Positions 35,510-45,085 are shown, counted from the first letter of the stretch. The stretch: 64,000 bases of DNA from Natronolimnohabitans innermongolicus JCM 12255 (GCF_000337215.1 NZ_AOHZ01000041.1:103428-167427), one strand, 5' to 3'. The notes: a model not told the origin generated them from the letters alone. Translations and numbers: made by a program.

Positions 35510-38005
35510 ATGAGTTCAGACGTACCCGATCCGACAGACGTAGAGGCACGAGCGGTAGAGAACGTCCGCATCGAGGACGAGATGGAGCAGAGCTACATCG
35601 ACTACGCGATGAGCGTCATCGCGGGTCGTGCGCTCCCGCGGGTCGAAGACGGTCTCAAACCCGTCCACCGGCGCATCCTCTATGCGATGCACGAGATGGG
35701 CGTCTCCTCCGGTTCGTCCCACCGGAAGTCGTCCTCGATCGTCGGGGAGACGATGGGTGACTACCACCCCCACGGCGACCAGGCGATCTACGACACGCTC
35801 GTCCGGATGGCCCAGGACTTCTCGATGCGCTATCCGCTGGTCGACGGCCAGGGGAACTTCGGCTCGATGGACGGCGATCCGGCCGCCGCACAGCGGTATA
35901 CGGAGGCCCGGATGTCGGCCATCTCCGAGGAACTTCTCGAGGACATCGACAAGGATACCGTCGACTTCTCCTCGAACTACGACGACCGCCTGCAAGAGCC
36001 CGACGTCCTCCCCTCGGCGTTCCCGAACCTCCTCGTCAACGGCTCCTCGGGGATCGCCGTCGGGATGTCGACGAACATCCCGCCGCACAACTTAGGTGAG
36101 GTCGTCGACGCGACGATCGAGTTGATCGACGATCCGGATGCGACGGTCGAGGATCTGATGGAGCACGTCAAGGCCCCCGACTTCCCGACCGGCGCGAACA
36201 TCGTCGGCCGCGACGCCATCTACTCGGCGTACAAGACCGGCCGCGGACGCATCCGCGTCCGCGCCGAGTTCGAGGTCGAGGAGTGGAAGAACGGTCGCGA
36301 ACGCATCGTCATCACGGAACTGCCCTTCCAGGCCAACAAGGCTCGCCTCGTCGAGCGCATCGCCGAAGACGTCAACGAGGGCCAGATCGAGGGCATCTCC
36401 GACCTGCGCGACGAGTCCGACCGCGACGGCGTCCGCATCGTCGTCGAGCTCAAACGCGGCGCGAACACGGAGATCGTCAAGAACCGACTGCTCGAGAATC
36501 ACCTGGAGAAGACCTTCGGCGTCATCAACCTCGCGCTGGTCGACGGCCAGCCCCAGGTGCTCTCGCTCAAAGAGACCCTGGAGGAGTACATCGCCCACCG
36601 GCGCGAGGTCGTCCGCCGGCGCAGCGAGTACGACCTCGCCGAGGCCGAAGACCGCGCCCACATCCTCGAGGGACGGCTGAAGGCCGTCGAGAACGCCGAG
36701 GACGTCGTCGATCTCATTCGCGATAGCGAGACCCGCTCCGACGCGAAAGCGGCGCTCCAGGACGCCTACGGCTTCTCGCAGGATCAGTCCGATCACATCG
36801 TCCGGATGCAACTCGGGAGTCTAACGTCGATGGAGGCCGCCGAGATCGAAGACGAGTACGAGGACGTCACCGCCGAAATCGAACGCCTCAACGCCATCCT
36901 CGAGAGCGAACAGGAACTGCTCGAGGTCATCAAAGACGAACTTCGCGAGGTCAAAGACCAGTACGGCGACGACCGGCGAACCTCGATCATCGAAGACCAG
37001 GGGACGGTCACCCACGAGGACCTCATTCCCGAAGAGGAGGTCTTCGTCGTCATGACCGAGGACGACTACGTCAAGCGGATGCCGATCGAACAGTTCGACC
37101 CCCAGGGTCGAGGCGGCAAAGGCATCATCGGCGCCGACGTCAAGGAAGACGACCGCGTCTCGACGGTGTTCCGGGCGAACACCCACGACTTCCTGCTTTG
37201 CTTTACCAACCAGGGGAAAGTCTACCAGCTCAAGACCTACGAAATTCCCGAGATGGGCCGGACGGCCCGCGGGAAATCGGCGGTCAACATCCTCGACCTC
37301 GATCCCGGCGAGGATATCACGGCCATCGTCGACACCGACGCCTTCGGTGACGACGAGTACGTGACGATGGCCACCCACCACGGCTACGTCAAGCGAACCG
37401 CCGGCGAGGAGTTCGACAACATCCGTTCGACGGGGATCATCGCCGCCGACCTAGAGGAGGGCGACGAACTCGTCGACGTCGAGGTCACCGACGGAACCCA
37501 GGATCTGGTCATCGCCACCGAGGGTGGCATGACCATCCGATTCGACGAGGACGAAGTTCGGTCGATGGGCCGTAACGCCCGCGGCGTCAACGGGATCAAA
37601 CTGCAAGACGACGACGCCGTCGCCGGCCTCGTCGCGACCGACGAAGCGGACGGACAGGCGCTGTTGACCGTCACGCGAAACGGGTACGGGAAACGAACCC
37701 GCCTCTCGGAGTACAGCAGGCAGTCCCGCTACGGCAAGGGGCTGATCGACATCAAGACGGGCGAGCGAAACGGGCGCGTCACGGCCGTCAAGGCGGTCGA
37801 CGACGACGACCAGCTCGTGATCATGAGCGAACGCGGCCAGATCGTCCGCACGCGCGTCGACGAAATCTCCGAAGTCGGCCGCAACACGATGGGCGTCATC
37901 GTCATGGACGTCGAGGCCGGCGACGCGGTCGCCAGCGTCGACGACATTCCTGCAGCCGCTGCCGATGCGGCTGACGACGCTGCGGACGACGCCGACGAGA
38001 ACTAA
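35510..38005 (+). CDS. gyrA: DNA gyrase subunit A
   Basis: 831 aa. The catalytic tyrosine is Tyr130 in [12 protein letters not shown], in the 5Y-CAP domain after the QRDR-equivalent [17 protein letters not shown]. The GyrA box is QGRGGKG in the C-terminal beta-pinwheel, which begins with [12 protein letters not shown] and has six repeated blades. The C-terminal tail is acidic and Ala/Asp-rich. The start overlaps no other gene and lies 17 bases downstream of gyrB, so both are one operon. The position that is Ser83 in E. coli, where quinolone resistance arises, is Gln91 here. Confidence 0.97.
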   Translation: MSSDVPDPTDVEARAVENVRIEDEMEQSYIDYAMSVIAGRALPRVEDGLKPVHRRILYAMHEMGVSSGSSHRKSSSIVGETMGDYHPHGDQAIYDTLVRMAQDFSMRYPLVDGQGNFGSMDGDPAAAQRYTEARMSAISEELLEDIDKDTVDFSSNYDDRLQEPDVLPSAFPNLLVNGSSGIAVGMSTNIPPHNLGEVVDATIELIDDPDATVEDLMEHVKAPDFPTGANIVGRDAIYSAYKTGRGRIRVRAEFEVEEWKNGRERIVITELPFQANKARLVERIAEDVNEGQIEGISDLRDESDRDGVRIVVELKRGANTEIVKNRLLENHLEKTFGVINLALVDGQPQVLSLKETLEEYIAHRREVVRRRSEYDLAEAEDRAHILEGRLKAVENAEDVVDLIRDSETRSDAKAALQDAYGFSQDQSDHIVRMQLGSLTSMEAAEIEDEYEDVTAEIERLNAILESEQELLEVIKDELREVKDQYGDDRRTSIIEDQGTVTHEDLIPEEEVFVVMTEDDYVKRMPIEQFDPQGRGGKGIIGADVKEDDRVSTVFRANTHDFLLCFTNQGKVYQLKTYEIPEMGRTARGKSAVNILDLDPGEDITAIVDTDAFGDDEYVTMATHHGYVKRTAGEEFDNIRSTGIIAADLEEGDELVDVEVTDGTQDLVIATEGGMTIRFDEDEVRSMGRNARGVNGIKLQDDDAVAGLVATDEADGQALLTVTRNGYGKRTRLSEYSRQSRYGKGLIDIKTGERNGRVTAVKAVDDDDQLVIMSERGQIVRTRVDEISEVGRNTMGVIVMDVEAGDAVASVDDIPAAAADAADDAADDADEN

Positions 38006-38116
38006 CCGCAATCGATCTCCGTTTTCCCGTTCACAACGGCCCGGAGCGACGGGTTTGTGACTCGAGTCGGTCGACACGCTCCGATCGGTAGTGGGAGTGG
38101 TAGTGCGGTCGCTGAG

Positions 38117-38155
38117 TCAGGAGAGAGGGAAAAAGAAGAGAAGAGAAGAGAAACC
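38117..38155 (-). terminator. Pyrimidine-rich tract at end of regulator gene
   Basis: On the plus strand it is GGGAAAAAGAAGAGAAGAGAAG followed by AGAA units; on the minus strand it is a run rich in T with CTT repeats. It sits just beyond the stop of the minus-strand regulator at 38184, where archaeal transcripts often end in U-rich tracts. Archaeal termination usually requires longer U runs, so this is weak. Confidence 0.35.
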
Positions 38156-38183
38156 GGTTAACTGAGAACCGCCGCGTCGGCGG

Positions 38184-38717
38184 TTAGTGAGCCGGCTCTT
38201 CGGACGGCGCGACCATGTCGTCGATGCGCAAGATGAGGATGTTGTTGGTGTCGTCCTTGCCGTCGACGCGGCCCTCGATGACGAGTTTCGACAGCGGCGT
38301 CGGGCCGACGATGACCTCGTCGTCCTCGGAGATACCCCCCATCGAGCCCTGCATGTGGATCTCGGCACGGCAGAGTTCGGGGTGGTGGACGCTCGAGAGG
38401 TCGATCTCCTCGACGATGACGTCCTCGACGGGTTCGCCCTCGTGTTCCAGCGGGACGGAAGCGGGGTCGTCCATCTGCTGGATTTCGAGGGCTTCGTAGG
38501 CCGCTGCGGTCGGCTTGTAGCCACCTTTCGGTCCGGGTACACCCTCGACGAGCTGGAGCGCTTTGAGGCTCTGCATCTGGTTTCGGATCGTTCCGGGGTT
38601 ACGATCGACCTGTTCTGCGATGTCTTCGCCCTTGATCGCGGCCTCGGATTCCTTGTGCAGGTTCGTCAGCGCGCGCAGGATTTTCTTCTGGCTGGGGGTG
38701 AGTTCGATGGATGACAT
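38184..38717 (-). CDS. Winged-helix transcriptional regulator
   Basis: 177 aa. The N-terminal HTH (about 5-75: PSQKKILRALTNLHKE, GEDIAEQVDRNPGTIRNQMQSL) has a Rrf2-like wing with GPKGGYKPT. The remaining 100 residues form a beta-rich domain (IEEIDLSSVHHPELCRAEI, VIVGPTPLSKLVIEGRVD, ILILRIDDMV) with no Cys-cluster motif, so this is not a canonical iron-sulfur Rrf2 protein. Its ligand is unknown. It is convergent with gyrA. Haloarchaea retain this gene widely beside unrelated partners. Confidence 0.85.
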   Translation of the reverse strand: MSSIELTPSQKKILRALTNLHKESEAAIKGEDIAEQVDRNPGTIRNQMQSLKALQLVEGVPGPKGGYKPTAAAYEALEIQQMDDPASVPLEHEGEPVEDVIVEEIDLSSVHHPELCRAEIHMQGSMGGISEDDEVIVGPTPLSKLVIEGRVDGKDDTNNILILRIDDMVAPSEEPAH

Positions 38718-38861
38718 ACTGAGTTGTTCGTAATTGATTTCCTTAAACCCGACGGGTGAGCCGAGCGGTAACGTGTGGAATATGACGTTAGAACCGGCTG
38801 TAGTAAGGCGTTTTGTTTCGATTCCGGAATCAGGACTCGATATTCGTTCGTGGTGGGTGAC

Positions 38862-39794
38862 TCAGCCCGGAACTAGCCACCCCTCGAGGACGAGTTCGGT
38901 GAGCACGTCCTCGAGGAGGAACATGAGGACGAATCCGACCGAGAACGTCGCGGCGTTGATCCGGGTGAGGACGGCCTCGGCGTCGAACCGGATGAGGTCG
39001 GCGACTTCGATCAGCACCTGGAGGATCGCCCCGATCGCGATGGCGAAGAAGAGTGCGGCCAGCAGGTCAGATTGGCCGAAGCTACCGATCCAGCCCCCGA
39101 GAATAACGGGACCGCCGGCGATGAGTCCCATCGCCATAAAGTGGCGGAACGGCGGCGTTTCCCGTTCGCGGGCGACCGCAGCGACGATCGTCGGCCCCTC
39201 CATTACGTTGTGCATGACGAAGGCCAACACCAGTAACATCACTTGCGTCGGCTCGTCGAGGATGAAGTAGGTCCCGATACCGAGTCCCTCGCCGATGCTG
39301 TGGAGTCCGAGCGCGAGCGCGACGAGGTACGCGATCTCGAGGCCGCTCTTCTCGACCGAGGCCATCTTTCGCTGGCGCCACTCGCTCGCGAGGTACATGA
39401 CGGCGAACGTGCCGGCAACACCCGCAACGCCGAGTCCGAGCGCGAGCGCCGTGTTCTCGGCGTCGCCGGCGTGCTCGAAGACGTCTTCGGTCATCTCGAC
39501 GGCGATAAACGCGAGGACGCCGGCCGCAAGCGCCATGAATGCGTGGAGATACCGCGGATTAAGATCGCGAATAAACGGGAACCAGAGCATTCCGATCGCG
39601 ACGGGAATAATGCCCGCAACCGCACCGATGATCGTCAGCATCCAGAGGATCTCGAGCGTGCTCGCTTCGGTCCCCATTGTGATACCGCTGAACGGAGAGG
39701 TGAGATAAATGAGTCCGAAGACCACGCCCAAAACGAGCACGGGACCGATCGCTAGCAGCCAGCGAGGCAGATCGTACATCGATCGATCGCTCAT
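38862..39794 (-). CDS. ZIP family metal transporter
   Basis: 310 aa, about eight or nine membrane helices. The two metal-binding helices are intact: LHSIGEGLGIG (His165, Glu169) and MHNVMEGPT (His195, Asn196, Glu199). It should import Zn2+, Fe2+ or Mn2+ across the cell membrane. Its promoter contains a strong palindrome (39852-39865) of the type seen upstream of the adjacent DtxR-family gene, so it is probably metal-repressed by that protein. Confidence 0.9.
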   Translation of the reverse strand: MSDRSMYDLPRWLLAIGPVLVLGVVFGLIYLTSPFSGITMGTEASTLEILWMLTIIGAVAGIIPVAIGMLWFPFIRDLNPRYLHAFMALAAGVLAFIAVEMTEDVFEHAGDAENTALALGLGVAGVAGTFAVMYLASEWRQRKMASVEKSGLEIAYLVALALGLHSIGEGLGIGTYFILDEPTQVMLLVLAFVMHNVMEGPTIVAAVARERETPPFRHFMAMGLIAGGPVILGGWIGSFGQSDLLAALFFAIAIGAILQVLIEVADLIRFDAEAVLTRINAATFSVGFVLMFLLEDVLTELVLEGWLVPG

Positions 39795-39851
39795 AGCGGA
39801 CGATCACCGTCCGCCGACGAAACAGAAACTCGATCAGTCATTGCCGGAAGA

Positions 39852-39865
39852 TTAGAGCGGTCTAA
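39852..39865 (-). promoter_or_regulatory. Putative DtxR-type operator, ZIP promoter
   Basis: TTAGAGCGGTCTAA is an imperfect palindrome TTAG-N6-CTAA. It lies just downstream of a TATA-like element (CTATAAG read on the minus strand, about 39868-39874) for the ZIP gene, so binding would block transcription start. The same half-sites occur upstream of the regulator gene. Confidence 0.6.
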
Positions 39866-39892
39866 ACTTATAGCTTTTCCACCGAACCGACG

Positions 39893-39907
39893 CTAGACGG
39901 AATCTAA
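39893..39907 (-). promoter_or_regulatory. Second, weaker DtxR-type palindrome
   Basis: CTAGACGGAATCTAA, with half-sites TAGA and TCTA, lies about 28 bases upstream of the first palindrome. It is less symmetrical and may be a second low-affinity operator upstream of the TATA box. Confidence 0.4.
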
Positions 39908-39951
39908 ACGTACTGAATGTCGGATACGGTGAACGAATATGAACCCGATTG

Positions 39952-40632
39952 TCAGCCGTCGACTTCCGCCGGCTGTGCGACGCGAACGTGGTGGGCGATC
40001 GACTCGGGAAGGGAAACGGTGCCGTCGCGACGACTCGAGCGCGCCGTGATCATGCCGAAGGGAGCGACCTCGACGATCTCGAGTTCGACGCCGGGTTCGA
40101 CGCCGTGGTCGGCGAGGTAGGTGAGAACCTCGGCGTCGCGGTCGGCGACCTCCTCGACGGTGACGACGTCGCCTTCCTCGTACTCCGTGACGGACTTGCC
40201 GTCGGGCCGTTCGGGCCGTTCGAGGTCGGCGCTCGGGATCGGCGAGCCGTGTGGATCGACCGTCGGTTGGTCGAGAGCGTCGGCGACGCGAGCCTCGAAG
40301 TCCTCGCTGATGTGGTGTTCGAGGCGGTCGGCCTCCTCGTGGACTTCCGCCCAGTCGTAATCGAGGTGTTCGGTGAGGTAGGCCTCGAGCAGGCGGTGGT
40401 GGCGGACGACCTCGAGGGCGACGGTCTCGCCCTCGTCGGTCAGGGTGACGCCGCGGTACTTCTCGCGGTCGACGAGTCCGCGCTCCTCGAGTTTGTCGAG
40501 CATGCTCGTGACGGTCGGCGACGTGACCTCGAGTTCCTCGGCGATCGCGGACGTCTTGATCCGCTCGTCGGTCTCGCGTTGAAGCTGGTAGATCGCTTTG
40601 AGGTAGTCTTCCATCACGTCGCTCAGCATCAT
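39952..40632 (-). CDS. DtxR/MntR-type metal-dependent regulator
   Basis: 226 aa. The N-terminal HTH is VMEDYLKAIYQLQRETDE...AEELEVTSPTVTSMLDKLEERGLV. The dimerisation and metal-binding domain carries RHHRLLEAYLTE and HEEADRLEHHISEDFE, supplying His/Glu ligands. The C-terminal part (PGVELEIVEVAPFGMITARS) resembles the SH3-like FeoA domain. It should repress metal-uptake genes when Mn2+ or Fe2+ is bound. It is followed by the ZIP gene on the same strand. Its own promoter also contains the palindrome, indicating autoregulation. It starts with two adjacent ATGs (40632 and 40629). Confidence 0.92.
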   Translation of the reverse strand: MMLSDVMEDYLKAIYQLQRETDERIKTSAIAEELEVTSPTVTSMLDKLEERGLVDREKYRGVTLTDEGETVALEVVRHHRLLEAYLTEHLDYDWAEVHEEADRLEHHISEDFEARVADALDQPTVDPHGSPIPSADLERPERPDGKSVTEYEEGDVVTVEEVADRDAEVLTYLADHGVEPGVELEIVEVAPFGMITARSSRRDGTVSLPESIAHHVRVAQPAEVDG

Positions 40633-40644
40633 CGTACATCGCGT

Positions 40645-40658
40645 TTAGCCTCGTCTAA
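40645..40658 (-). promoter_or_regulatory. Putative autoregulatory operator of DtxR-type gene
   Basis: TTAGCCTCGTCTAA has the same TTAG-N6-CTAA pattern as the ZIP operator. Read on the minus strand, a TATA-like GATTTAGGG precedes it and the ATG follows within about 12 bases, so the site covers the start of transcription. Confidence 0.6.
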
Positions 40659-40752
40659 CCCTAAATCTTCCGCCGCAGCGTCGTATTCGCACTCGGCGTC
40701 GAAACGACGGTCGACCACCACGGTCAAACCCCTCCGCGTGGGAGTCTCGTCC

Positions 40753-41670
40753 ATGACGACCGTCAGAATCATCGGGGCGCCGATGGACTACGGAGCCGAC
40801 CGCCGCGGCGTCGACATGGGCCCGTCGGCGATCCGATATGCTGAGCTGGCCGACGGGCTCGAGCAGGCGGGCATCGACGTGATCGACGCCGGCGACTTAT
40901 CGATCCCGCGGGCCGAGGAGCGAGATCCCGACGCCGAAACGCCCGCTCGCGGAAACGCGAAGTTCCTCCGGGAGGTGGCAGACGTCAGCGATCGGTTGAG
41001 CGACCGCGTCGCGGGCGCGCTCGCCGACGACGAGTTCCCGCTGGTCCTGGGTGGTGACCACTCTGTCGCCGTCGGATCGATGCGCGGGGCCGCCCGCGAG
41101 GCCGACCTCGGGGCGGTCTGGTTCGACGCGCACGCGGACCTGAACACGCCCGAAACCTCGCCGAGCGGAAACGTCCACGGCATGCCCCTCGCGGCGGTCC
41201 TCGGGCGCGGCGCCTTCGACGAGATGGCGTGGGCCCACGCGCCGCGCGTCCGCGAGGAGTCGATCGCCTACGTCGGCCTCCGGAGTATCGACGAGCGGGA
41301 GCGCGAACTGGTCCGAGAAAGCGAGGTGACCGCGTTCACGATGTCCGATATCGACGCGCGCGGCGTGACCGCCGTCGTCGAGGACGCTCTCGACGTCGCG
41401 ACCGACGGTACCGACGGCGTTCACGTCAGCCTCGATCTGGACTGGGTCGATCCCAAGACCGCACCCGGCGTCGGAACGCCCGTTCGCGGCGGCGCCACGT
41501 ACCGAGAGGCCCACGCCGCGATGGAGATCGTCTCACGCTACCACGAACGAGACGGCGTCGTGCGATCGATGGACGTCGTCGAGGTCAACCCCATCTTAGA
41601 CGAGGGCAACGAGACGGCGACGATCGCGGCGGAACTCACCGCGAGCGCGTTCGGCAAGCGAATTCTCTAG
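40753..41670 (+). CDS. rocF: Arginase
   Basis: 305 aa. The binuclear Mn site is complete: His103 (GGDHS), Asp125, His127 and Asp129 (WFDAHADL), Asp228 and Asp230 (SLDLDWVD). The substrate-recognition stretch [15 protein letters not shown] (131-145) follows the arginase rather than the agmatinase pattern, so the product is ornithine and urea. The gene stands alone with a promoter in the gap after the regulator. The long upstream open frame (from 39949) is antisense to the regulator gene and not part of it. Confidence 0.93.
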   Translation: MTTVRIIGAPMDYGADRRGVDMGPSAIRYAELADGLEQAGIDVIDAGDLSIPRAEERDPDAETPARGNAKFLREVADVSDRLSDRVAGALADDEFPLVLGGDHSVAVGSMRGAAREADLGAVWFDAHADLNTPETSPSGNVHGMPLAAVLGRGAFDEMAWAHAPRVREESIAYVGLRSIDERERELVRESEVTAFTMSDIDARGVTAVVEDALDVATDGTDGVHVSLDLDWVDPKTAPGVGTPVRGGATYREAHAAMEIVSRYHERDGVVRSMDVVEVNPILDEGNETATIAAELTASAFGKRIL

Positions 41671-41798
41671 AACCCTCATACTTTGCAAACGGTACCGCCA
41701 GCGGAACAGTAAGCAGTGTCTACGTGTTGCGTGCAAACACGTACCACGTGCATGATCGTTCCAACACCTTTGTATCGGAGGGTTTCGGAATAGTAGGT

Positions 41799-42968
41799 AT
41801 GACTGAGAACGTCGTCGTACTCGGGGCCGGTTACGCCGGTGCCGGGGCGATCAACAAGCTCCAGTCGGAGCTCGGGGGCAACGCACGGCTGACCTGGATT
41901 GCAGACGTCGACTATCACCTGGTTCTTCACGAAGCACACCGCGCGATTCGTGATCCGGACGTTCGGTCGGACATCACGTTCCCCGTCGACGAGATCGCAG
42001 ATCCGTCGACCCGATTCATTCAGGACGAGGTCGTCGGCCTCGACGTCGACGAACAGGTCGTCGAACTCGCCGACACCGACGACGTCGACTACGACTACGT
42101 TCTCGTCGGGCTCGGCACTCAGACCGCCTACTACGGCATCCCCGGTCTCGAGGAACACTCCCTGACGCTCAAGAGTCTCGACGACGCCCTCGAGATTCAC
42201 GAGGAAGTCGCGACCGCGAGCCAGGACGCCACCCGCAGCGAGCCCGCACAGGTCGTCATCGGCGGCGCCGGTCTCTCGGGAATTCAGACCGCCGGCGAAA
42301 TCGCGGAGTTCCGCGACAACCACCGCGCGCCGATCGAGATCCACCTCGTCGAGGCGCTCGAGGAGATCTTCCCCGGCAACGACCCCGAAATCCAGCAGGC
42401 GCTTCGCGACCTGCTCGAGGACGCGGGCGTCCAGATCCACACGGACGACCCGATCACGGAGGCAAAAGCAGACGTCATCGAATTCGACGAAGGCGAACCG
42501 CTCGAACACGACGTGCTCGTCTGGACCGGCGGCATTACGGGCCGCGACGCGATGGGCAACGCCGACCTCGAGAACGAACACAACCGCGTCAACACGGCGG
42601 CTAACTTCCAGACCTCCGACGAGCGCGTCTTCGCCGTCGGCGACTCGGCGATCATCGACCAGGGCGACCAGCCCGCACCGCCGACCGCACAGGCCGCCTG
42701 GCAGGCCGCGGAGGTCGCCGGCGAGAACATCGCCCGCGCCATCGAAAACCGCCCGCTGAAGACCTGGGAGTTCGAGGACAAAGGAACCGTCATCTCGGTC
42801 GGCGAGAAGGCCGTCGCCCACGAGGTCAAGCCGGCGTTCGGCGTCTCCCTGCCCGTCGATACCTTCGGCGGCATCCCCGCGAAGAACCTGAAGAAGATGA
42901 TCGCCGCCAAGTGGATCGCCAGCATCACCTCCTGGAACGAAGCGCGCAAGTCCTGGTCGTCGCTCTAA
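41799..42968 (+). CDS. Type II NADH dehydrogenase-like flavoprotein
   Basis: 389 aa. Two dinucleotide folds: VVLGAGYAGAGA near 6-17 (FAD) and VIGGAGLSGIQTAGE near 150-164 (NAD(P)H), and a third signature VFAVGDSA before the C-terminal amphipathic region, which may bind the membrane. It is homologous to Ndh/sulfide-quinone reductases but has no SQR active-site cysteines that I can place, so Ndh is the better call. It oxidises NADH and passes electrons to the quinone pool (menaquinone in haloarchaea). The start is the ATG at 41799 after a GTAGGTATG element. Confidence 0.88.
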   Translation: MTENVVVLGAGYAGAGAINKLQSELGGNARLTWIADVDYHLVLHEAHRAIRDPDVRSDITFPVDEIADPSTRFIQDEVVGLDVDEQVVELADTDDVDYDYVLVGLGTQTAYYGIPGLEEHSLTLKSLDDALEIHEEVATASQDATRSEPAQVVIGGAGLSGIQTAGEIAEFRDNHRAPIEIHLVEALEEIFPGNDPEIQQALRDLLEDAGVQIHTDDPITEAKADVIEFDEGEPLEHDVLVWTGGITGRDAMGNADLENEHNRVNTAANFQTSDERVFAVGDSAIIDQGDQPAPPTAQAAWQAAEVAGENIARAIENRPLKTWEFEDKGTVISVGEKAVAHEVKPAFGVSLPVDTFGGIPAKNLKKMIAAKWIASITSWNEARKSWSSL

Positions 42969-43139
42969 CGCGAGCGCCCCTCGATTCTTCTCGATTTCTC
43001 TCGACTGCGGCCTGCCGTTTTCGATCGACGCTCGAGTCCTCCCGTCGAGAGACGGAGCAGCGACGGACGGCAACTCGGAGACGGTTGAGAACGCCGCGAG
43101 CGAACGGCGGACGACGAGTATCGAACGACGAACCGTCCG

Positions 43140-43730
43140 TCACCGAGACTCGTCTTCGGCGTCCGATTCGGGTTTGTCGTCACCAGCGGTCGTCGCGTCG
43201 CTCGAGCCCATCGGTTCAGCCGGGACGCCCGCGACGGTGGTTCCCGGCGGCACGTCCCGCGTGACGAGCGAATTCGCGGCGACGCGGGCCTCTGCACCGA
43301 TCTCGACGCCGGGGAGGACGATCGCACCGGCTCCGATCATCGCACGCTCGCCGATGACGACCTCTCCCGTCCGGTACTCGTCCTGTAAGAACTCGTGACA
43401 GAGGATCGTCGCGTCGTAGCCGATGACCGCCTCCCGCTCGACAGTGATCAGTTCGGGCCAGAAGACGTCCGGCGTCGCCTCGAGCCCCCAGGAGACGCCG
43501 GGGCCGACGGTGGCACCGAGTCGACGCAAGAGGAAGCGCTTGAATCGAAGACTCGGAGAGATCCGGATCAGCCAGACGAGAACGTAGGAGACGGCGACCC
43601 GGAGAGGATGGCGAGCGCGTGGCCAGCCGGCCAGCGAGTTACCCGTGCCCGGAGTGGGATGCGTTCGAACGCGGTCATGTCGGGACTCGGTCTCGTCGGT
43701 CACTACCGGTGATAAGTTCTCTCGGTACAT
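43140..43730 (-). CDS. Hexapeptide-repeat acyltransferase
   Basis: 196 aa from MYRENLSPVVTDETES. A hydrophobic patch at about 45-58 (AVSYVLVWLIRIS) precedes the left-handed beta-helix: repeats VIGYDATILCHEFL, VVIGERAMIGAGAIVLPGVEIGAEARVAANSLVTRDVP and PPGTTVAGVPA. The family covers serine/maltose/exopolysaccharide O-acetyltransferases; the substrate here is unknown. The longer frame (to 43952) runs into the promoter of the gene on the other strand, so I used the internal ATG. Confidence 0.8.
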   Translation of the reverse strand: MYRENLSPVVTDETESRHDRVRTHPTPGTGNSLAGWPRARHPLRVAVSYVLVWLIRISPSLRFKRFLLRRLGATVGPGVSWGLEATPDVFWPELITVEREAVIGYDATILCHEFLQDEYRTGEVVIGERAMIGAGAIVLPGVEIGAEARVAANSLVTRDVPPGTTVAGVPAEPMGSSDATTAGDDKPESDAEDESR

Positions 43731-43906
43731 CAAACTGCCCGGTCGGGTCGACGACGACGTACGTCGAATTCGGCCTCGATACTGCCGATACTGATCGAGC
43801 TGTGACCAGTTCGAAGTATCACTGGTCTTTTTCCGGACACAATTGACGACAACCCAACCAGTTAGGCCCAACTGTTGTTCGGGACGGGAAGAATTGTGAG
43901 GTCGCA

Positions 43907-44254
43907 ATGGCGCCCCAGCCAGACGTACTCCAACGGGACACGGTCTATTCACTGCTCGCCGACGACGTTCGCGAATATCTCCTCTGGCATCTCTCCGTCG
44001 TTGGCCGAGCGACGACGACAGAACTCGCCGACGGAATCGTCACCTGGAAACGACGATCAGCAACGGACGCAACGAGCACTCGTTCGATTACGATTCAACT
44101 GGTTCACAATCACCTACCGCGACTCGATCAGTACGACGTCGTCTCGTACGAACCACGTATCGGTGAAATCGAAACCGGGCGAAATTTCGATGATATCGAA
44201 CCGTTCGTCGACCACCTCGAGCCCTCGATCGATCTCGAGGCAATTAGCGACTGA
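43907..44254 (+). CDS. DUF7344-type winged-helix regulator
   Basis: 115 aa. The HTH core is VYSLLADDVREYLLWHLSVVGRATTTELADGIV with a long recognition helix region SITIQLVHNHLPRLDQYDVVSYEP and a short acidic tail. It belongs to the same haloarchaeal family as the protein at 4419-4847. It is a likely DNA-binding regulator; its target is unknown, but it sits next to the convergent Nmad3 gene. Confidence 0.78.
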   Translation: MAPQPDVLQRDTVYSLLADDVREYLLWHLSVVGRATTTELADGIVTWKRRSATDATSTRSITIQLVHNHLPRLDQYDVVSYEPRIGEIETGRNFDDIEPFVDHLEPSIDLEAISD

Positions 44255-44272
44255 GTCGACGCGAGTCGCTCG

Positions 44273-45085
44273 TCAGCCGCCGATCACGCCATCAGTTGCG
44301 GACCGCTCGCCCGGGATACCGACCCGATCGCGAAACGTCGATCCGGAGATTCCACAGCGGTAGGCGGGCTTGTACATCATATTCTCCCCGCCAGCGCGGA
44401 CGTCCCACTCCACGGCGACCGATTCGCGCAGATAGTACTGCGCCCGTTCGTTCCCCGATTTGACGTAGTACTCGCTCAGCCGAATCGGGTGGCGCTCGAA
44501 CAGCCCACCGGGTTCGCGACCGTCGACGAGGACGACCGGCTTCTCGAGGTAGCACGCTCCGTCGCGAGCGCGTTTGGTGTGGGCGTTGTCCGGATGCGCG
44601 GCGAGAATCGCCTCGCGTTCGTCGCGGGACTGTTCAGGGGTGACGACATCGACCCTGTCGACCGTCATGTAGCCGATCAGGTAGCGGTGGGCGCGCTCGC
44701 CACCGGGACGGCGAAGCCCGGCGTAGAAGCCGACGACGTCGCCCGGCTCGAGTGTGCGGAGCCGAGAGACGTAGCCGCTAGTTCGGTGTTCGCCGTAGGT
44801 GAGCGCCGCGAAGTTCGGGTCGCGATGGAGGGGCCACTCGGCCAGTTCGTCGCCGGTGAGCGTTCGTTCGGCCTCGCCGATCGGCTGAGGTGTGATACGG
44901 TTCGTGAGGGCTGCCGCAGTTCCGTCGGTTGCGCGGAGCTCCCACGACCCGAGCGTTTCGGTTTCGTCGGTGTCGGCGGTTTTCTCGGGAATCGGGACGT
45001 ACTCGAAGCGCCCGTCGTCGTACAGCGGCGCGAGAGTTCCGAGGTTCGTGCTGTCGGCACCGACACCAGCGAGGACGACCGTCAT
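44273..45085 (-). CDS. Nmad3-like protein (nucleotide modification associated)
   Basis: 270 aa. The N-terminus (VVLAGVGADSTNLGTLAPLYDDGRFEYVPIPE) is the pattern of Nmad3 domains, in which a phosphate-loop-like start is followed by a dense block with DGRFEYxPIPE. Later parts contain DPNFAALTYGEH, LEPGDVVGFYAGLR and GSHFRDRVG-type strands. Nmad proteins are bioinformatically linked to DNA base hypermodification systems in phage and bacteria; a biochemical activity is not established. There is no modification or restriction gene beside it here. It may be a stand-alone DNA-modification or defence factor. Confidence 0.72.
   Translation of the reverse strand: MTVVLAGVGADSTNLGTLAPLYDDGRFEYVPIPEKTADTDETETLGSWELRATDGTAAALTNRITPQPIGEAERTLTGDELAEWPLHRDPNFAALTYGEHRTSGYVSRLRTLEPGDVVGFYAGLRRPGGERAHRYLIGYMTVDRVDVVTPEQSRDEREAILAAHPDNAHTKRARDGACYLEKPVVLVDGREPGGLFERHPIRLSEYYVKSGNERAQYYLRESVAVEWDVRAGGENMMYKPAYRCGISGSTFRDRVGIPGERSATDGVIGG

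Noticed and set aside
39949..41670. A 573-aa frame running into arginase
   Set aside because: The upstream part is antisense to the DtxR-type gene; arginase starts at 40753.
43140..43952. Acyltransferase starting at 43952
   Set aside because: The extra N-terminal part has shadow composition and overlaps the divergent promoter; the internal ATG is better.
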